This document shows, in pieces, positions 35,781-44,063 of a DNA stretch of 64,000 nucleotides (position 1 is its first letter; every line of letters begins with the position of its first letter). The notes under the pieces were generated by a model. It made no database searches, was not told the origin of the DNA, and saw only the letters and a program-made list of their open reading frames with translations. The DNA comes from UBA4744 sp963717135 (lineage in GTDB: Bacteria; Actinomycetota; Acidimicrobiia; Spongiisociales; UBA4744), in NCBI GenBank assembly GCA_963717135.1, contig CAVQVN010000002.1:248001-312000 (forward strand), given 5' to 3'. The position numbers were made by a program, and so were the translations under genes.

Positions 35781-35786
35781 CGCGCC

Positions 35787-35792
35787 AGGGTA
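35787..35792 (-). promoter_or_regulatory. Putative -10 element for leaderless pafA
   Basis: TACCCT on the minus strand, ending exactly 6 nt before the pafA ATG. No Shine-Dalgarno is present. It also supports ATG 35780, not the internal GTG, as the true start. Confidence 0.5.
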
Positions 35793-35891
35793 CCCCGGCC
35801 CGGTTCATGCTCGCTCTGTTGTGTTTTGCGGCTCAGCCCGATCGAGGCCCTAGGGCAGACCATAAAACCGGTGGTGCCTCACAATGCGGAA

Positions 35892-36245
35892 ATGGAATCG
35901 AGTTTTGTCCTGCTGGCCCGGGTGAGCAATCCCAATGAGGCGAACCTACTTCGGGCTCGACTCGAGTCGGAAGGGATCGAAGCTCAGATTCGCGGTGAGG
36001 CCCTCGGCCCGTATCGGCTCACCGTCGGAGCGATGGCCGTCACCGAGATCTGGATTCCTCCGGATCGTATTGAGGAGGCCCGTCTGGTTCTCCTGGCCGC
36101 CGAGGCCGATGCGATCGTTGCCGATGTTGAGCCGCTCGGTCCCGGACCATCGGCCGACCCGATCCGATCGTGGGTGTGGTGGCTGGTCGCGGCGCTCTTG
36201 GTGGTGGCGGTGGCGTACGGGCGCGTTCTGATCGTTGCGGGATGA
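35892..36245 (+). CDS. DUF2007-type protein with C-terminal membrane helix
   Basis: 117 aa from ATG 35892. Residues 1-75 read as a DUF2007 (putative signal-transducing protein) domain: LLARVSNPNEANLLRARLESEGIEAQIRGE followed by a beta-rich stretch ending in IEEARLVL. A membrane helix (WVWWLVAALLVVAVAYG) closes the protein. It stands between divergent pafA and convergent prcA and is the only plus-strand gene of the Pup locus. Function unknown. Confidence 0.75.
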   Translation: MESSFVLLARVSNPNEANLLRARLESEGIEAQIRGEALGPYRLTVGAMAVTEIWIPPDRIEEARLVLLAAEADAIVADVEPLGPGPSADPIRSWVWWLVAALLVVAVAYGRVLIVAG

Positions 36246-36287
36246 CCTCGGTGTCTGGTGCGGTGGCCAGAAACGTTTGCAGCGTCT

Positions 36288-36962
36288 CTACCCGACGGCC
36301 CCGGTGATCTCTTCCTGAGTGAGGCGCCGGAAGGTGCGGCGTTTCTTCGTGCCGTCCAGCACCGCTGCTTCCCAACCGTCGATCTCTCGTTGCTCAACCT
36401 CCGCAAAGGCGTGGGCCACCATCCGAATCGTGTCCGCCAACCCGGCCGGTTCGACGTAGCGCTCGGCCAGGGTTGAGCTCAGGACATCGGCTTGACCCCC
36501 GATCGCGCAGAACCGGTTCTCGTCGTACAGGGTTCCGTCGTAGGTGACTTTGAACAGCCGGTTGCTCTGTCCGTTGGCACCGACTTCCGTAACGAGGACC
36601 TCCACTTCGTACGGCTTGATCTCATGCGTGAAGATGTTGCCCAGGGTCTGAGAGAACGCATTGGCCAGCCCTTTGGCAGCAACGTCGGGCCGGCCGTATA
36701 GATACCCTTTGAGATCGGCATGCCGGATCCCGGCCACCCGGAGGGCTTCGAATTCGTTGTATTTGCCGACTCCGGCGAAAGCGATCCGATCGTAGATCTC
36801 GCTGATCTTGTAGAGAGTCCGGCTGGGATTCTCGGCGAGCAACAGCACCCCATCCACGTATTCCATCGCCACGATCGAACGACCTCGGGCAATGCCTTTG
36901 CGGGCATACTCCGCCCGATCCTTGATCAGTTGCTCGGGCGGAACGTAGAACGGCATGCTCAT
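36288..36962 (-). CDS. prcA: 20S proteasome alpha subunit
   Basis: 224 aa. The N-terminal region is typical of bacterial PrcA (FYVPPEQLIKDRAEYARKGIARGRSIVAMEYVDGVLLLAENP), and no catalytic Thr is processed. Seven copies form each outer gate ring to which Arc docks. ATG start overlaps the prcB stop (ATGA). Confidence 0.96.
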   Translation of the reverse strand: MSMPFYVPPEQLIKDRAEYARKGIARGRSIVAMEYVDGVLLLAENPSRTLYKISEIYDRIAFAGVGKYNEFEALRVAGIRHADLKGYLYGRPDVAAKGLANAFSQTLGNIFTHEIKPYEVEVLVTEVGANGQSNRLFKVTYDGTLYDENRFCAIGGQADVLSSTLAERYVEPAGLADTIRMVAHAFAEVEQREIDGWEAAVLDGTKKRRTFRRLTQEEITGAVG

Positions 36963-37756
36963 CGCACGGCCTCCATGGCCACCGCCGAGATGGTTGCGAC
37001 GGTTTCCTCCGGCACCTCCTGGTAGCCGTCGGCGGTCACCGTCACCACGTTGGGATAGATCCCCCGCTGGATGTCGGGCCCACCCGTGGCAGTGTCTTCC
37101 TGAGAGGCGGTGATCAGAGCCCGTAGGCCCGTGTCGAGGGCCATCGGTTCGTCGAGATCGTCGATAAATGCGCCTCTCAAGAATGACTTGGCATCTCGGG
37201 CCCCCGATCCGGTCGCCCCGAAGTCTTGCTCCTCGTACCTTCCCCCCACCACATCGAACGTGTACAACCTGCCGGTCGAGAAGGCTTCATCAAAACCGGC
37301 GAACAGCGGCACCACCACCAATCCCTGAAAGACCATGGGTAATTGCGACCGCACCATGCGGGCCAGGTAGTTGGCCTTGCCGTCAAGACTCAGGCGAGTT
37401 CCTTCGAGTTTCTCGTAGTGCTCGAGTTCCGTTTGGAAGAGCCGCACCATCTCAACGGCCAGGCCGGCCGTGCCGGAGATGGCTACTGCGGAAAAGCGGT
37501 CGGCTTGGAAGACTTTTTGGATTCGGCGGTGGGCAACCAGATGGCCCTCGGTTGCTTGACGGTCGCCAACCATCACGACCCCGTCGGCGTATCGAAGAGC
37601 CAGGACGGTGGTGCCCTCCGGAGCCCGCATCGAACCTTCTCCCCCACCGGGTTTCCATTCGGGTGCGAGGTCGAGAAACCTCAGGAGATCCGTAAAACTG
37701 GTCCCCGGTGACGGAGCTCCGGTGGGCAAGCCGCCCGTGAAAGGCTCGGAGCTCAT
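36959..37756 (-). CDS. prcB: 20S proteasome beta subunit
   Basis: 265 aa with a 48-residue propeptide. The predicted mature N-terminus is Thr49 in PEG-TTVLALRYADGVVMVGDRQ, with catalytic Lys and Asp in the expected positions. Together with PrcA it forms the core particle. Start overlaps the pup stop (ATGA). Confidence 0.96.
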   Translation of the reverse strand: MSSEPFTGGLPTGAPSPGTSFTDLLRFLDLAPEWKPGGGEGSMRAPEGTTVLALRYADGVVMVGDRQATEGHLVAHRRIQKVFQADRFSAVAISGTAGLAVEMVRLFQTELEHYEKLEGTRLSLDGKANYLARMVRSQLPMVFQGLVVVPLFAGFDEAFSTGRLYTFDVVGGRYEEQDFGATGSGARDAKSFLRGAFIDDLDEPMALDTGLRALITASQEDTATGGPDIQRGIYPNVVTVTADGYQEVPEETVATISAVAMEAVR

Positions 37757-37947
37757 TGCCCGCCCTTTTGCACGTAGTTCCTCACGAATTCTTCGGCGTT
37801 CTCTTCGAGCACTTCGTCGATCTCATCGAGGAGTTCGTCGATCTTGGCAGTGGTCTCGGCAGCCGTCTCCGTCGAGGCAGTTTGGGCGGTCTCGGACTCA
37901 GCTTCAGTGCCTTTTCGCTGAACCCGCTTACGGTCCTGTTCGGCCAT
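37753..37947 (-). CDS. pup: Prokaryotic ubiquitin-like protein Pup
   Basis: 64 aa, intrinsically disordered, ending in GGQ. The conserved C-terminal region LLDEIDEVLEENAEEFVRNYVQKGGQ is clear; the N-terminal half is rich in A, E and T. The final Gln means that Dop must deamidate it to Glu before PafA can attach it. The start lies inside the 3' end of dop (20-nt overlap). Confidence 0.97.
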   Translation of the reverse strand: MAEQDRKRVQRKGTEAESETAQTASTETAAETTAKIDELLDEIDEVLEENAEEFVRNYVQKGGQ

Positions 37948-39424
37948 TGCTACCTCCTAGTGCCCGTATCAATCCGCCCGCGTCGGCGGCTTGTTCGAGC
38001 ACGACTTCAACACGTTCTTTCGTCCCCCGCAGCGGTTCCATCATAGGCACCCGCTTCAAGGTATCTTCCCCCACGTCGAAGACCAGCGAGTCCCAGTTGG
38101 CGGCCACCAGGGACCGGGAAAACCGGGATACACATCGGCCTCGGAAGTAGGCCCGGGTTCGGTGGGGAGGCTCTTCGACCGCTGATTCGATCTCATCATC
38201 GGTAAACAGACGTTGGATGGCTCCCCGCTCGACCAACCGGTAGTACAAGCCTCGATCCGGATCGATGTCATGGTATTGAAGATCCAACGCCCGAAGCTTG
38301 GAATCATCCCACTGGAGGTCATCCCTGTCTCGATAGCCCTCGAGGATGCGCAGTTTGGCTGCCCAATCGAGCCGATCGGCCACCCGGAGGGGATCCGCTT
38401 CGAGATCGCTCAGCACCCCCTCCCAGACGTCGAGCACCTGGTGGTAGACCGGATCGGGAGATACCAATTCTGCGTACTTCTTCAACCATTCAAGGTACTG
38501 CCACTGCAGTTCGAGGGCGGTAGCAGATCCGCCGGAATCGAGGTAGAGCGATCGTTGAAACCCGAGGTCGTGGCTGACCTGCCAGGTGGCCTCGACCGGG
38601 TCCGCCAAAGCCACCGGGTCCGGCAGCAAACCATCTTCGAGGGCCGAGAGAAAGAGTGCGGCCGTCCCCAGCTTGAGGAACGTCTGGACCTCGGAAAGAT
38701 TGGCGTCACCGATGATCACATGAAGCCGCCGGTATTTGGCCGGATCTCCGTGCGGTTCATCTCGCGTATTGACGATCGGTCGCTTGAGGGTCGTCTCCAA
38801 CCCGACCCTTTCCTCGAAGAAGTCGGCCCTCTGGGTCAGTTGGAAGGGAACGCCGGGCCGGCCGTTTTCGGATCCCACTTTCCCCGCTCCGGTGAATATC
38901 TGCCTGGTGACCAGGAAAGTCGTGAAGAACTGGATGACATCCGCGAAGGGCAATTCGCGTGAGAGCAGATAATTCTCATGAGCGCCGTATGAATTCCCCT
39001 TTCCGTCGCTGTTGTTCTTGTACAACCCCATCCGCCGTCCGGGCTCGAGCAGACTCCCGGCCGAGGCGGCTGCCCTGGCCATCACCACCTCTCCGGCTTT
39101 GTCGTGGAGAGCGGCTTCGAGCGGATCGAAACACTCCGGCGTCGAGTATTCCGGGTGGGCGTGATCGACGTAGAGGCGGGCCCCATTCGACAAGACCACG
39201 TTGACCAGCGCACTGTCGAAATCGGCCACCACCCCACCCCCGACGCCGAAGCCTCTGGCATCGCGACCCGGAGACTCTTCTTCGAAGGACCACTGCACCC
39301 TGGCTCGGCGCCCCGCGTACGAGTTGACTACCAGCCCGGAGGCGGTAGCGGGATTGAAATCTGCCTGATTCCGGACCGAGATCCCGTATTCGGTCTCAGT
39401 CCCGCAGACCTTGTGGACCGCCAC
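37928..39424 (-). CDS. dop: Pup deamidase / depupylase Dop
   Basis: 498 aa, PafA-like glutamine-synthetase fold. Signature HKVCGTETEYGISV at the N-terminus contains the ATP/Mg-binding Glu; ARLYVDHAHPEYSTPEC carries the catalytic Asp region; the Dop-loop follows. Dop deamidates the C-terminal Gln of Pup and also removes Pup from proteins. Frame is intact, unlike the paralogous pafA. Confidence 0.96.
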   Translation of the reverse strand: MAVHKVCGTETEYGISVRNQADFNPATASGLVVNSYAGRRARVQWSFEEESPGRDARGFGVGGGVVADFDSALVNVVLSNGARLYVDHAHPEYSTPECFDPLEAALHDKAGEVVMARAAASAGSLLEPGRRMGLYKNNSDGKGNSYGAHENYLLSRELPFADVIQFFTTFLVTRQIFTGAGKVGSENGRPGVPFQLTQRADFFEERVGLETTLKRPIVNTRDEPHGDPAKYRRLHVIIGDANLSEVQTFLKLGTAALFLSALEDGLLPDPVALADPVEATWQVSHDLGFQRSLYLDSGGSATALELQWQYLEWLKKYAELVSPDPVYHQVLDVWEGVLSDLEADPLRVADRLDWAAKLRILEGYRDRDDLQWDDSKLRALDLQYHDIDPDRGLYYRLVERGAIQRLFTDDEIESAVEEPPHRTRAYFRGRCVSRFSRSLVAANWDSLVFDVGEDTLKRVPMMEPLRGTKERVEVVLEQAADAGGLIRALGGSNGRTGP

Positions 39425-39426
39425 GA

Positions 39427-41163
39427 TCAGAGGTATTGGCCGGTAGTGACCGGTTCGATGGACTTCCCCTCGGCAACACCCTCGATCAAGGTCCGCACGT
39501 ACACGATCCGTTCGCCTTTCTTTCCGGAAATCTTGGCCCAGTCGTCCGGGTTGGTCGTGTTGGGCAGGTCTTCATGCTCGGCGAACTCTTGCTTGATGGC
39601 AGCCAACAGATCGGCGGTCCGCAAGCCTGCCGGCCCACCGCTGATCTCGCGCTTGATGGCGTCCTTCTTCCCGCGTCTGACGATGTTCTCGATCATCGCC
39701 CCACTGGAGAAGTCCATGAAATAGAGAACCTCCCGGTCACCATTTGCATAGGTGACCTCCAGGAAACGGTTCTCAGGATCCGTCGAGTACATCAGGCTGA
39801 CCGTGTCGTTGATCATCTTGGCGACCATTTCGGACCTGCCTCCGGCCGATGCCAGTTCTTGCTCGTCGAGCGGCACGTCGCCGCTCAGATAAATACCAAA
39901 AATCTCGCGAGCTGCCTCGACATCGGGACGGCTGATCTTGATCTTCACATCGAGTCGTCCCGGCCTCAGAATCGCCGGATCGATCAGATCTTCCCGATTC
40001 GATGCTCCGATAACGATCACGTTCTTGAGGCTTTCGACTCCATCGAGCTCGGACAGCAATTGGGGGACGATCGTCGACTCGACATCTGAAGAGATGCCGG
40101 TTCCTCTCGTCCTGAACAGGGAGTCCATTTCATCGAAGAAGACGATGACCGGCACCCCTTCATCCGACTTCTCCTTGGCTCGTTGAAAGATCAGCCGGAT
40201 CTGACGCTCGGTTTCGCCAACGTATTTGTTGAGAAGCTCCGGGCCCTTGATATTGAGGAAGTATGACCTGGCATCCTCCCGACCCATCCGGTGAGCGACG
40301 GCCTTGGCGAGGCTGTTGGCGACGGCCTTGGCGATGAGCGTCTTGCCGCAGCCGGGGGGACCGTACAGAAGCACGCCCTTGGGAGCGTCCAGGCCGTAGC
40401 GATCGAACTTGTCCTTGTGCACATAAGGAAGTTCGACTGCGTCGCGAATGGTCTCGATCTGTCCGCGCAGGCCGCCCACCTGCTCGTAGGTGATATCCGG
40501 CACCTCTTCGAGCACGAGTTCTTCGACCTCAGGACGGACGATCCGTTCGAGTACCAACCCGGTGCGAGCATCGAGCCGCACGTGATCGCCGGCCCGGATC
40601 GGTTCCATCATCATCGGATCGGACAACTCGACTACTCGCTCTTCGTCGGCGTGAGCAAGAACCAAGAGACGGCCGTCTCCGATGTTCTCCTTCACAGCGA
40701 CCACCTCACCGCTTGATTCGAACAGGCGAACATCGATCACGTTCATCGATTCGTTGAGCAGGATCTCCTGACCGACCTGCAGCTTCTTGACTTCAATGCT
40801 CGGTTGTGCGTTAACCCGAAGCTTGCGGCCTGCCACCATCACGTCGACGGTCCCATCTTCGTTGACACCAACCACCGCCCCGAAAGCGTTGGGCGGCGCC
40901 GAGAGCTTTTCAACCTCTTCGCGAAGCACGGTCAGTTGCTGGCGTGCCTCTTCGAGCACAGCAGAAAGCTTGTCGTTCTGCGCGACGGCTTGGGCCAACC
41001 GGCCTTTCGTTTCCGTCAAACGTTCCTCCAGGATCCGCATCCTGGCGGGAGCGTCCTGAAGTCGGCGTCGCAATACGACCAACTGCTCTTCAAGCGAGCG
41101 GGTGGTCGCGCGCAACGCGGCGATCTGTTCGGACTGATCGGCTTCTTGTTTCTCAGAGCTCAT
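39427..41163 (-). CDS. arc: Proteasome-associated AAA ATPase Arc/Mpa
   Basis: 578 aa from ATG 41163 with GAGGTG upstream; the longer frame is ignored. Order: N-terminal coiled-coil (about residues 10-90) that binds Pup, OB-domain pair, AAA domain with Walker A GPPGCGKT and Walker B VIVFFDEMDSLF, and a C-terminal GQYL tail, the motif that docks into PrcA pockets and opens the gate. A TATACT -10 box lies 25 nt upstream of the ATG. It unfolds pupylated proteins. Confidence 0.97.
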   Translation of the reverse strand: MSSEKQEADQSEQIAALRATTRSLEEQLVVLRRRLQDAPARMRILEERLTETKGRLAQAVAQNDKLSAVLEEARQQLTVLREEVEKLSAPPNAFGAVVGVNEDGTVDVMVAGRKLRVNAQPSIEVKKLQVGQEILLNESMNVIDVRLFESSGEVVAVKENIGDGRLLVLAHADEERVVELSDPMMMEPIRAGDHVRLDARTGLVLERIVRPEVEELVLEEVPDITYEQVGGLRGQIETIRDAVELPYVHKDKFDRYGLDAPKGVLLYGPPGCGKTLIAKAVANSLAKAVAHRMGREDARSYFLNIKGPELLNKYVGETERQIRLIFQRAKEKSDEGVPVIVFFDEMDSLFRTRGTGISSDVESTIVPQLLSELDGVESLKNVIVIGASNREDLIDPAILRPGRLDVKIKISRPDVEAAREIFGIYLSGDVPLDEQELASAGGRSEMVAKMINDTVSLMYSTDPENRFLEVTYANGDREVLYFMDFSSGAMIENIVRRGKKDAIKREISGGPAGLRTADLLAAIKQEFAEHEDLPNTTNPDDWAKISGKKGERIVYVRTLIEGVAEGKSIEPVTTGQYL

Positions 41164-41187
41164 GAACACCTCGAAGGCAGCGATTTC

Positions 41188-41193
41188 AGTATA
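41188..41193 (-). promoter_or_regulatory. Putative -10 element of the arc-dop-pup-prcBA operon
   Basis: TATACT on the minus strand, about 25 nt before the arc ATG, a spacing that fits a normal leader containing the GAGGTG ribosome-binding site. The -35 region is not clear. Confidence 0.4.
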
Positions 41194-41294
41194 CGAAGCC
41201 CACGGAACTTGAAGCGACCGGTGGGGAATCGCAAGATTCTCCAACCTGTCGCTAACATTCAAGCGCTCGCAATCAATGACCACAGGAGCACACG

Positions 41295-41540
41295 ATGAAG
41301 GTTTGGATTGATCAGGATCTCTGCACGGGAGACGGGCTTTGCGAAGAAATCGCTCCCGACGTGTTTGTCATGCTCGACGACGGACTCGCCTACGTGCGCG
41401 AGGGCGAAAAGATCTTTGCCGCCGCGGAAGGCAACGAAGAGGGTGCCGCGGGAACGGCTATGGTTCCCGCCGCCCAGGAAGATCTGGTCATCGAAGCGGC
41501 CGAGGAGTGCCCCGGCGAGTGCATTTTCATAGAACCGTAG
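41295..41540 (+). CDS. Ferredoxin, 3Fe-4S/4Fe-4S type
   Basis: 81 aa, with GGAG 7 nt before ATG. Cluster ligands are in DLCTGDGLC (C10, C16) and CPGEC near the C-terminus, as in actinobacterial cytochrome P450-type ferredoxins with four Cys or with one substituted. About 15 extra residues (FAAAEGNEEGAAGTAMVP) lie between the two halves. It is divergent from arc and convergent with trmI. The electron partner is unknown. Confidence 0.93.
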   Translation: MKVWIDQDLCTGDGLCEEIAPDVFVMLDDGLAYVREGEKIFAAAEGNEEGAAGTAMVPAAQEDLVIEAAEECPGECIFIEP

Positions 41541-41543
41541 GGA

Positions 41544-41603
41544 AGGTTTCAGGTTTCAGGTTTCAGGCGTTGCCCAGACGGGACTGACCACTGACGACTC
41601 TTC
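41544..41603. repeat. Two heptad arrays between ferredoxin and trmI
   Basis: First AGGTTTC repeated three times plus AGG (41544-41567), then ACTGACC, ACTGACG, ACTCTTC (41583-41603). The block fills the whole gap between the ferredoxin stop and the trmI stop. The second array uses the same ACTGAxx unit as the pafA/pafB array. Confidence 0.75.
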
Positions 41604-41604
41604 T

Positions 41605-42390
41605 TCAGGCGGGCAAGACTTTCCTGGCAACGGTGACAAAGCCGGTATGGCCAATCATTCGATGGTCGGGTCGCACTGATCGCCCGTCGACATTCCACGT
41701 TCGCAGAAACGCCTCGAACGACATCAGTTCCACAAAGGCGTCGCTGGCTCTGAGCGCTTCCACGGTCTGCTGCATCTGCGGCACCGTCGGAACGTAAGCG
41801 ACGAACACCCCTCCGCCCTGCAGGGATTCGACCGCCGCATCGACGACGTCCCAAGGTTGCGGCAAGTCCAGCACGATTCGATCGGGTTGTACTTCAGCCA
41901 CCATGTCCTCGACTTCGCCCACCCGCAGATCCAAATTGGTGGGCAGGTTGCCGAAGAATCTCTCAATGGCCTGCCGGGCATGCCGGGCGTGGTCCTCCCG
42001 ACGCTCGACGCTCACCACTGTGCCATCCGGACCGACCGCCCGCACCAGTGCCATGGTCAGCGCTCCGGACCCGGTGCCGGCTTCCAGGACCCGCGATCCG
42101 GGGGAGATGTCCCCGTAGATCAGTATTGGTCCGATGTCCTTCGGATACACGACCTGAGCACCGCGTTTCATCTTGAGGATGTAGTCGAAGAACCGGGGCC
42201 GCAACACGATCAGCCGACTCCCTTTTTCGGAAACCACCGAGCTGCCCTCCGGTACACCGATGATCTGGTCATGTGGCAAGCGCCCCAGATGCGAGTGGAA
42301 ATCGGCCCCCTCGGTCAGCCTGATCAGGTAGTACCGGCCTTTGGCGTCGATGAGGAGACAGTCCTCCCCCGGCCCGAGTGGCTTGCTCAT
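41605..42390 (-). CDS. trmI: tRNA (adenine-58-N1)-methyltransferase TrmI
   Basis: 261 aa from ATG 42390, overlapping the ttuA stop (ATGA). The N-terminal beta domain holds FHSHLGRLPHDQIIGVPEGS; the Rossmann SAM-binding site is VLEAGTGSGALTMAL, followed by DLPQPWDVVDAA. m1A58 stabilises the T-loop of tRNA and, in Thermus, promotes 2-thiolation of U54 by TtuA. TrmI is a conserved neighbour of the Pup locus in actinobacteria. Confidence 0.94.
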   Translation of the reverse strand: MSKPLGPGEDCLLIDAKGRYYLIRLTEGADFHSHLGRLPHDQIIGVPEGSSVVSEKGSRLIVLRPRFFDYILKMKRGAQVVYPKDIGPILIYGDISPGSRVLEAGTGSGALTMALVRAVGPDGTVVSVERREDHARHARQAIERFFGNLPTNLDLRVGEVEDMVAEVQPDRIVLDLPQPWDVVDAAVESLQGGGVFVAYVPTVPQMQQTVEALRASDAFVELMSFEAFLRTWNVDGRSVRPDHRMIGHTGFVTVARKVLPA

Positions 42391-43295
42391 TGCTCTCGCT
42401 CTCCTGGCGGCGCGATCGCCCGGGCCCGCACCCGGCAGAAGGCGCATATGTCTCCGGTGGTGGGGCTCCCACAGGACTGACAGGAACCCAGTTCCGGCTT
42501 CTCGCCCATCCCGAAATGCTCGGCGCCACGTTCAAAGAAACCGAAGAGGAACCGGCTCTTGATTCCCGGCGATTGTTGCTCGAGCACATTCATTCGCTCT
42601 TTGAGACGATTGACCGTATTCCCGGCCACCATCGGACATTCGTCGATCTCGTATTCGATCCCCCGAAGGACCGCATAGGCGGCGGTTTCGCGCTCCGTCA
42701 ACCTGATCAGCGGTTTGACCTTACGGGCCAGGCCCTCACCGGCGGCCAAGACGGGCGCCTGACGGCCCAGATACTCCGTGTTCCAATTGAGAACGTTGCC
42801 GAGCAGGGTGGCCGCCTCATCGTCGAGATTGTGGCCCATGACCAATACGTCATAACCGGTAGCGGCATCGTTCAGCAGGTACCGCTTGGCAAGCCCGCAT
42901 ACCGAGCACGAGTTCCGGCCTTGGGTCGCCGCCGCCTGAGGGATCGAGAAACCATAGGCGGAAGGAAGATCGATCACCCGGAGTGCCAACCGGCGCGTGG
43001 CGGCAAACTCCTCGGTCAGCTTCATACTCTCGGAGCTGTAATCCCCGATACCGAGATGGAGATACACCCCGTCCACTTCGTAGCCAAGCTCGGTCAGAAT
43101 GTCCCACAGGCCGAGGCTGTCTTTGCCACCCGAAACGCCGAGCAGCAAGCGATCCCCCGGTTCGAACATCCGGAAGTCGTGGATCGTCCGAGCCACCTGT
43201 CTTTGCACATGATCGATGAAATGACCGGAACAGAAGGCGGCGTTGTGGCGCCGGACCTCCACCGCGGCACGTTGCTTGCATACACGGCAATTCAC
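42387..43295 (-). CDS. ttuA: tRNA 2-thiouridine synthetase TtuA
   Basis: 302 aa PP-loop enzyme that adds sulfur to U54 in tRNA. All hallmarks are visible: N-terminal zinc site C3, C6, C22, H25; PP-loop SGGKDS (55-60); Fe-S ligands C130, C133 (SCSVCG) and C220 (DECP); C-terminal zinc ribbon (CQSCG...CAFC). It receives sulfur from the ubiquitin-like TtuB. It is directly preceded by ttuB and coupled to trmI, a functionally coherent operon. Confidence 0.93.
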   Translation of the reverse strand: MNCRVCKQRAAVEVRRHNAAFCSGHFIDHVQRQVARTIHDFRMFEPGDRLLLGVSGGKDSLGLWDILTELGYEVDGVYLHLGIGDYSSESMKLTEEFAATRRLALRVIDLPSAYGFSIPQAAATQGRNSCSVCGLAKRYLLNDAATGYDVLVMGHNLDDEAATLLGNVLNWNTEYLGRQAPVLAAGEGLARKVKPLIRLTERETAAYAVLRGIEYEIDECPMVAGNTVNRLKERMNVLEQQSPGIKSRFLFGFFERGAEHFGMGEKPELGSCQSCGSPTTGDICAFCRVRARAIAPPGEREQ

Positions 43296-43298
43296 GGG

Positions 43299-43496
43299 TT
43301 ATGCCCCGCCGGATATCACCGGGCGTAATTCGATCGTGTCATCGGGATTCACCGGATCGCTGCGGGTGAGCAGGTCGCTGCCCCTGATGACCAGGACGGA
43401 CTCAGAAACGATATCCATTTGTTCGAGGAGTTCCCGGACGCTGCCCGGGCCTTCCACGATCACTTCTCGTTTCGGATGCCGGAGGATGACCTTCAT
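43299..43496 (-). CDS. ttuB: TtuB-like sulfur carrier / ubiquitin-like protein (MoaD/ThiS fold)
   Basis: 65 aa beta-grasp protein resembling Thermus TtuB over its whole length (MKVILRHPKREVIVEG...SVRELLEQMDI...VLVIRGSDLLTRSD...DTIELRPVISGGA). The C-terminus is GGA, one residue longer than the GG end used for adenylation and thiocarboxylation, so the Ala might need removal. Three nt separate it from ttuA. It is the second ubiquitin-like gene in this locus besides pup. Confidence 0.88.
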   Translation of the reverse strand: MKVILRHPKREVIVEGPGSVRELLEQMDIVSESVLVIRGSDLLTRSDPVNPDDTIELRPVISGGA

Positions 43497-43591
43497 GAGA
43501 ACAGAAGTGCCCCAAAACTGATTACCAGCGTGAGCACCATGGCAATAACAATCAACCAGACCACGATCCTCCGGAAGTTGTCGTTTCGCAT
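43493..43591 (-). CDS. 32-aa membrane peptide coupled to ttuB
   Basis: Frame MRNDNFRRIVVWLIVIAMV...FGALLFS with one membrane helix and a positively charged N-terminus. Its stop TGA overlaps the ttuB ATG (ATGA), which argues that it is translated. A TAGAGT hexamer lies 8 nt before the ATG, so the transcript may be nearly leaderless. No homolog is recalled by name; short single-helix proteins of this kind are frequent in Actinobacteria. Confidence 0.6.
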   Translation of the reverse strand: MRNDNFRRIVVWLIVIAMVLTLVISFGALLFS

Positions 43592-43655
43592 GATCCAGGA
43601 CTCTAGGTGCTGTGACTCACAAGTACCTACCCGGGAGCCGTGTATCCTCAACTGC

Positions 43656-43862
43656 ATGAACCTTCTTCAGCGTGGGCTGGCCAATAGCTTCCGCGGGCTC
43701 CGCACCGGGGACGTGAACCTCATAGCGCTGGGGGCGGCCATGCTCTTCGTTGCCTGGTTTCGTTCGACCAAACCCTCCAAGACCCGTGTGTACAAGAAGA
43801 GATTGCGGCCGGGCGAGGCTGTCACGATCCGGTTCGCTCCGCCGGCAACCAAGACCGACTGA
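43656..43862 (+). CDS. Small membrane protein
   Basis: 68 aa, starting MNLLQRGLANSFRGLR. One membrane helix (VNLIALGAAMLFVAWF) is followed by a basic tail (KPSKTRVYKKRLRPGEAVTIRF). TATCCT lies 7 nt before the ATG with no ribosome-binding site, so it may be leaderless. It diverges from the ttuB operon. Function unknown. Confidence 0.6.
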   Translation: MNLLQRGLANSFRGLRTGDVNLIALGAAMLFVAWFRSTKPSKTRVYKKRLRPGEAVTIRFAPPATKTD

Positions 43863-43871
43863 CGAGGTCCG

Positions 43872-44063
43872 CTAAGCCTTGAAGACCTCGATGTAGGCGG
43901 CGCCTTTCTTGCCGCGTCGCCGGCCGAGGAGGAACGCCACGGCGATGATGACCACCACGGCCACCGCCACCAGAACCGCTTTCTCCTGAGCGTTCTCTTT
44001 GGTCTCGACGAGTGCTTGTTCGATCTCCCGAGCCTTGGCTTCGATCTCTGCTCGTTCCACCAT
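43872..44063 (-). CDS. Small coiled-coil membrane protein
   Basis: 63 aa from ATG 44063, which overlaps the holin-X stop (TGATG). An N-terminal charged helix (VERAEIEAKAREIEQALVETKE) leads to a membrane helix (AVLVAVAVVVIIAVAFLLG) and a basic RRRGKKG tail. Probably works with the holin-X-like protein encoded upstream; function unknown. Confidence 0.7.
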   Translation of the reverse strand: MVERAEIEAKAREIEQALVETKENAQEKAVLVAVAVVVIIAVAFLLGRRRGKKGAAYIEVFKA

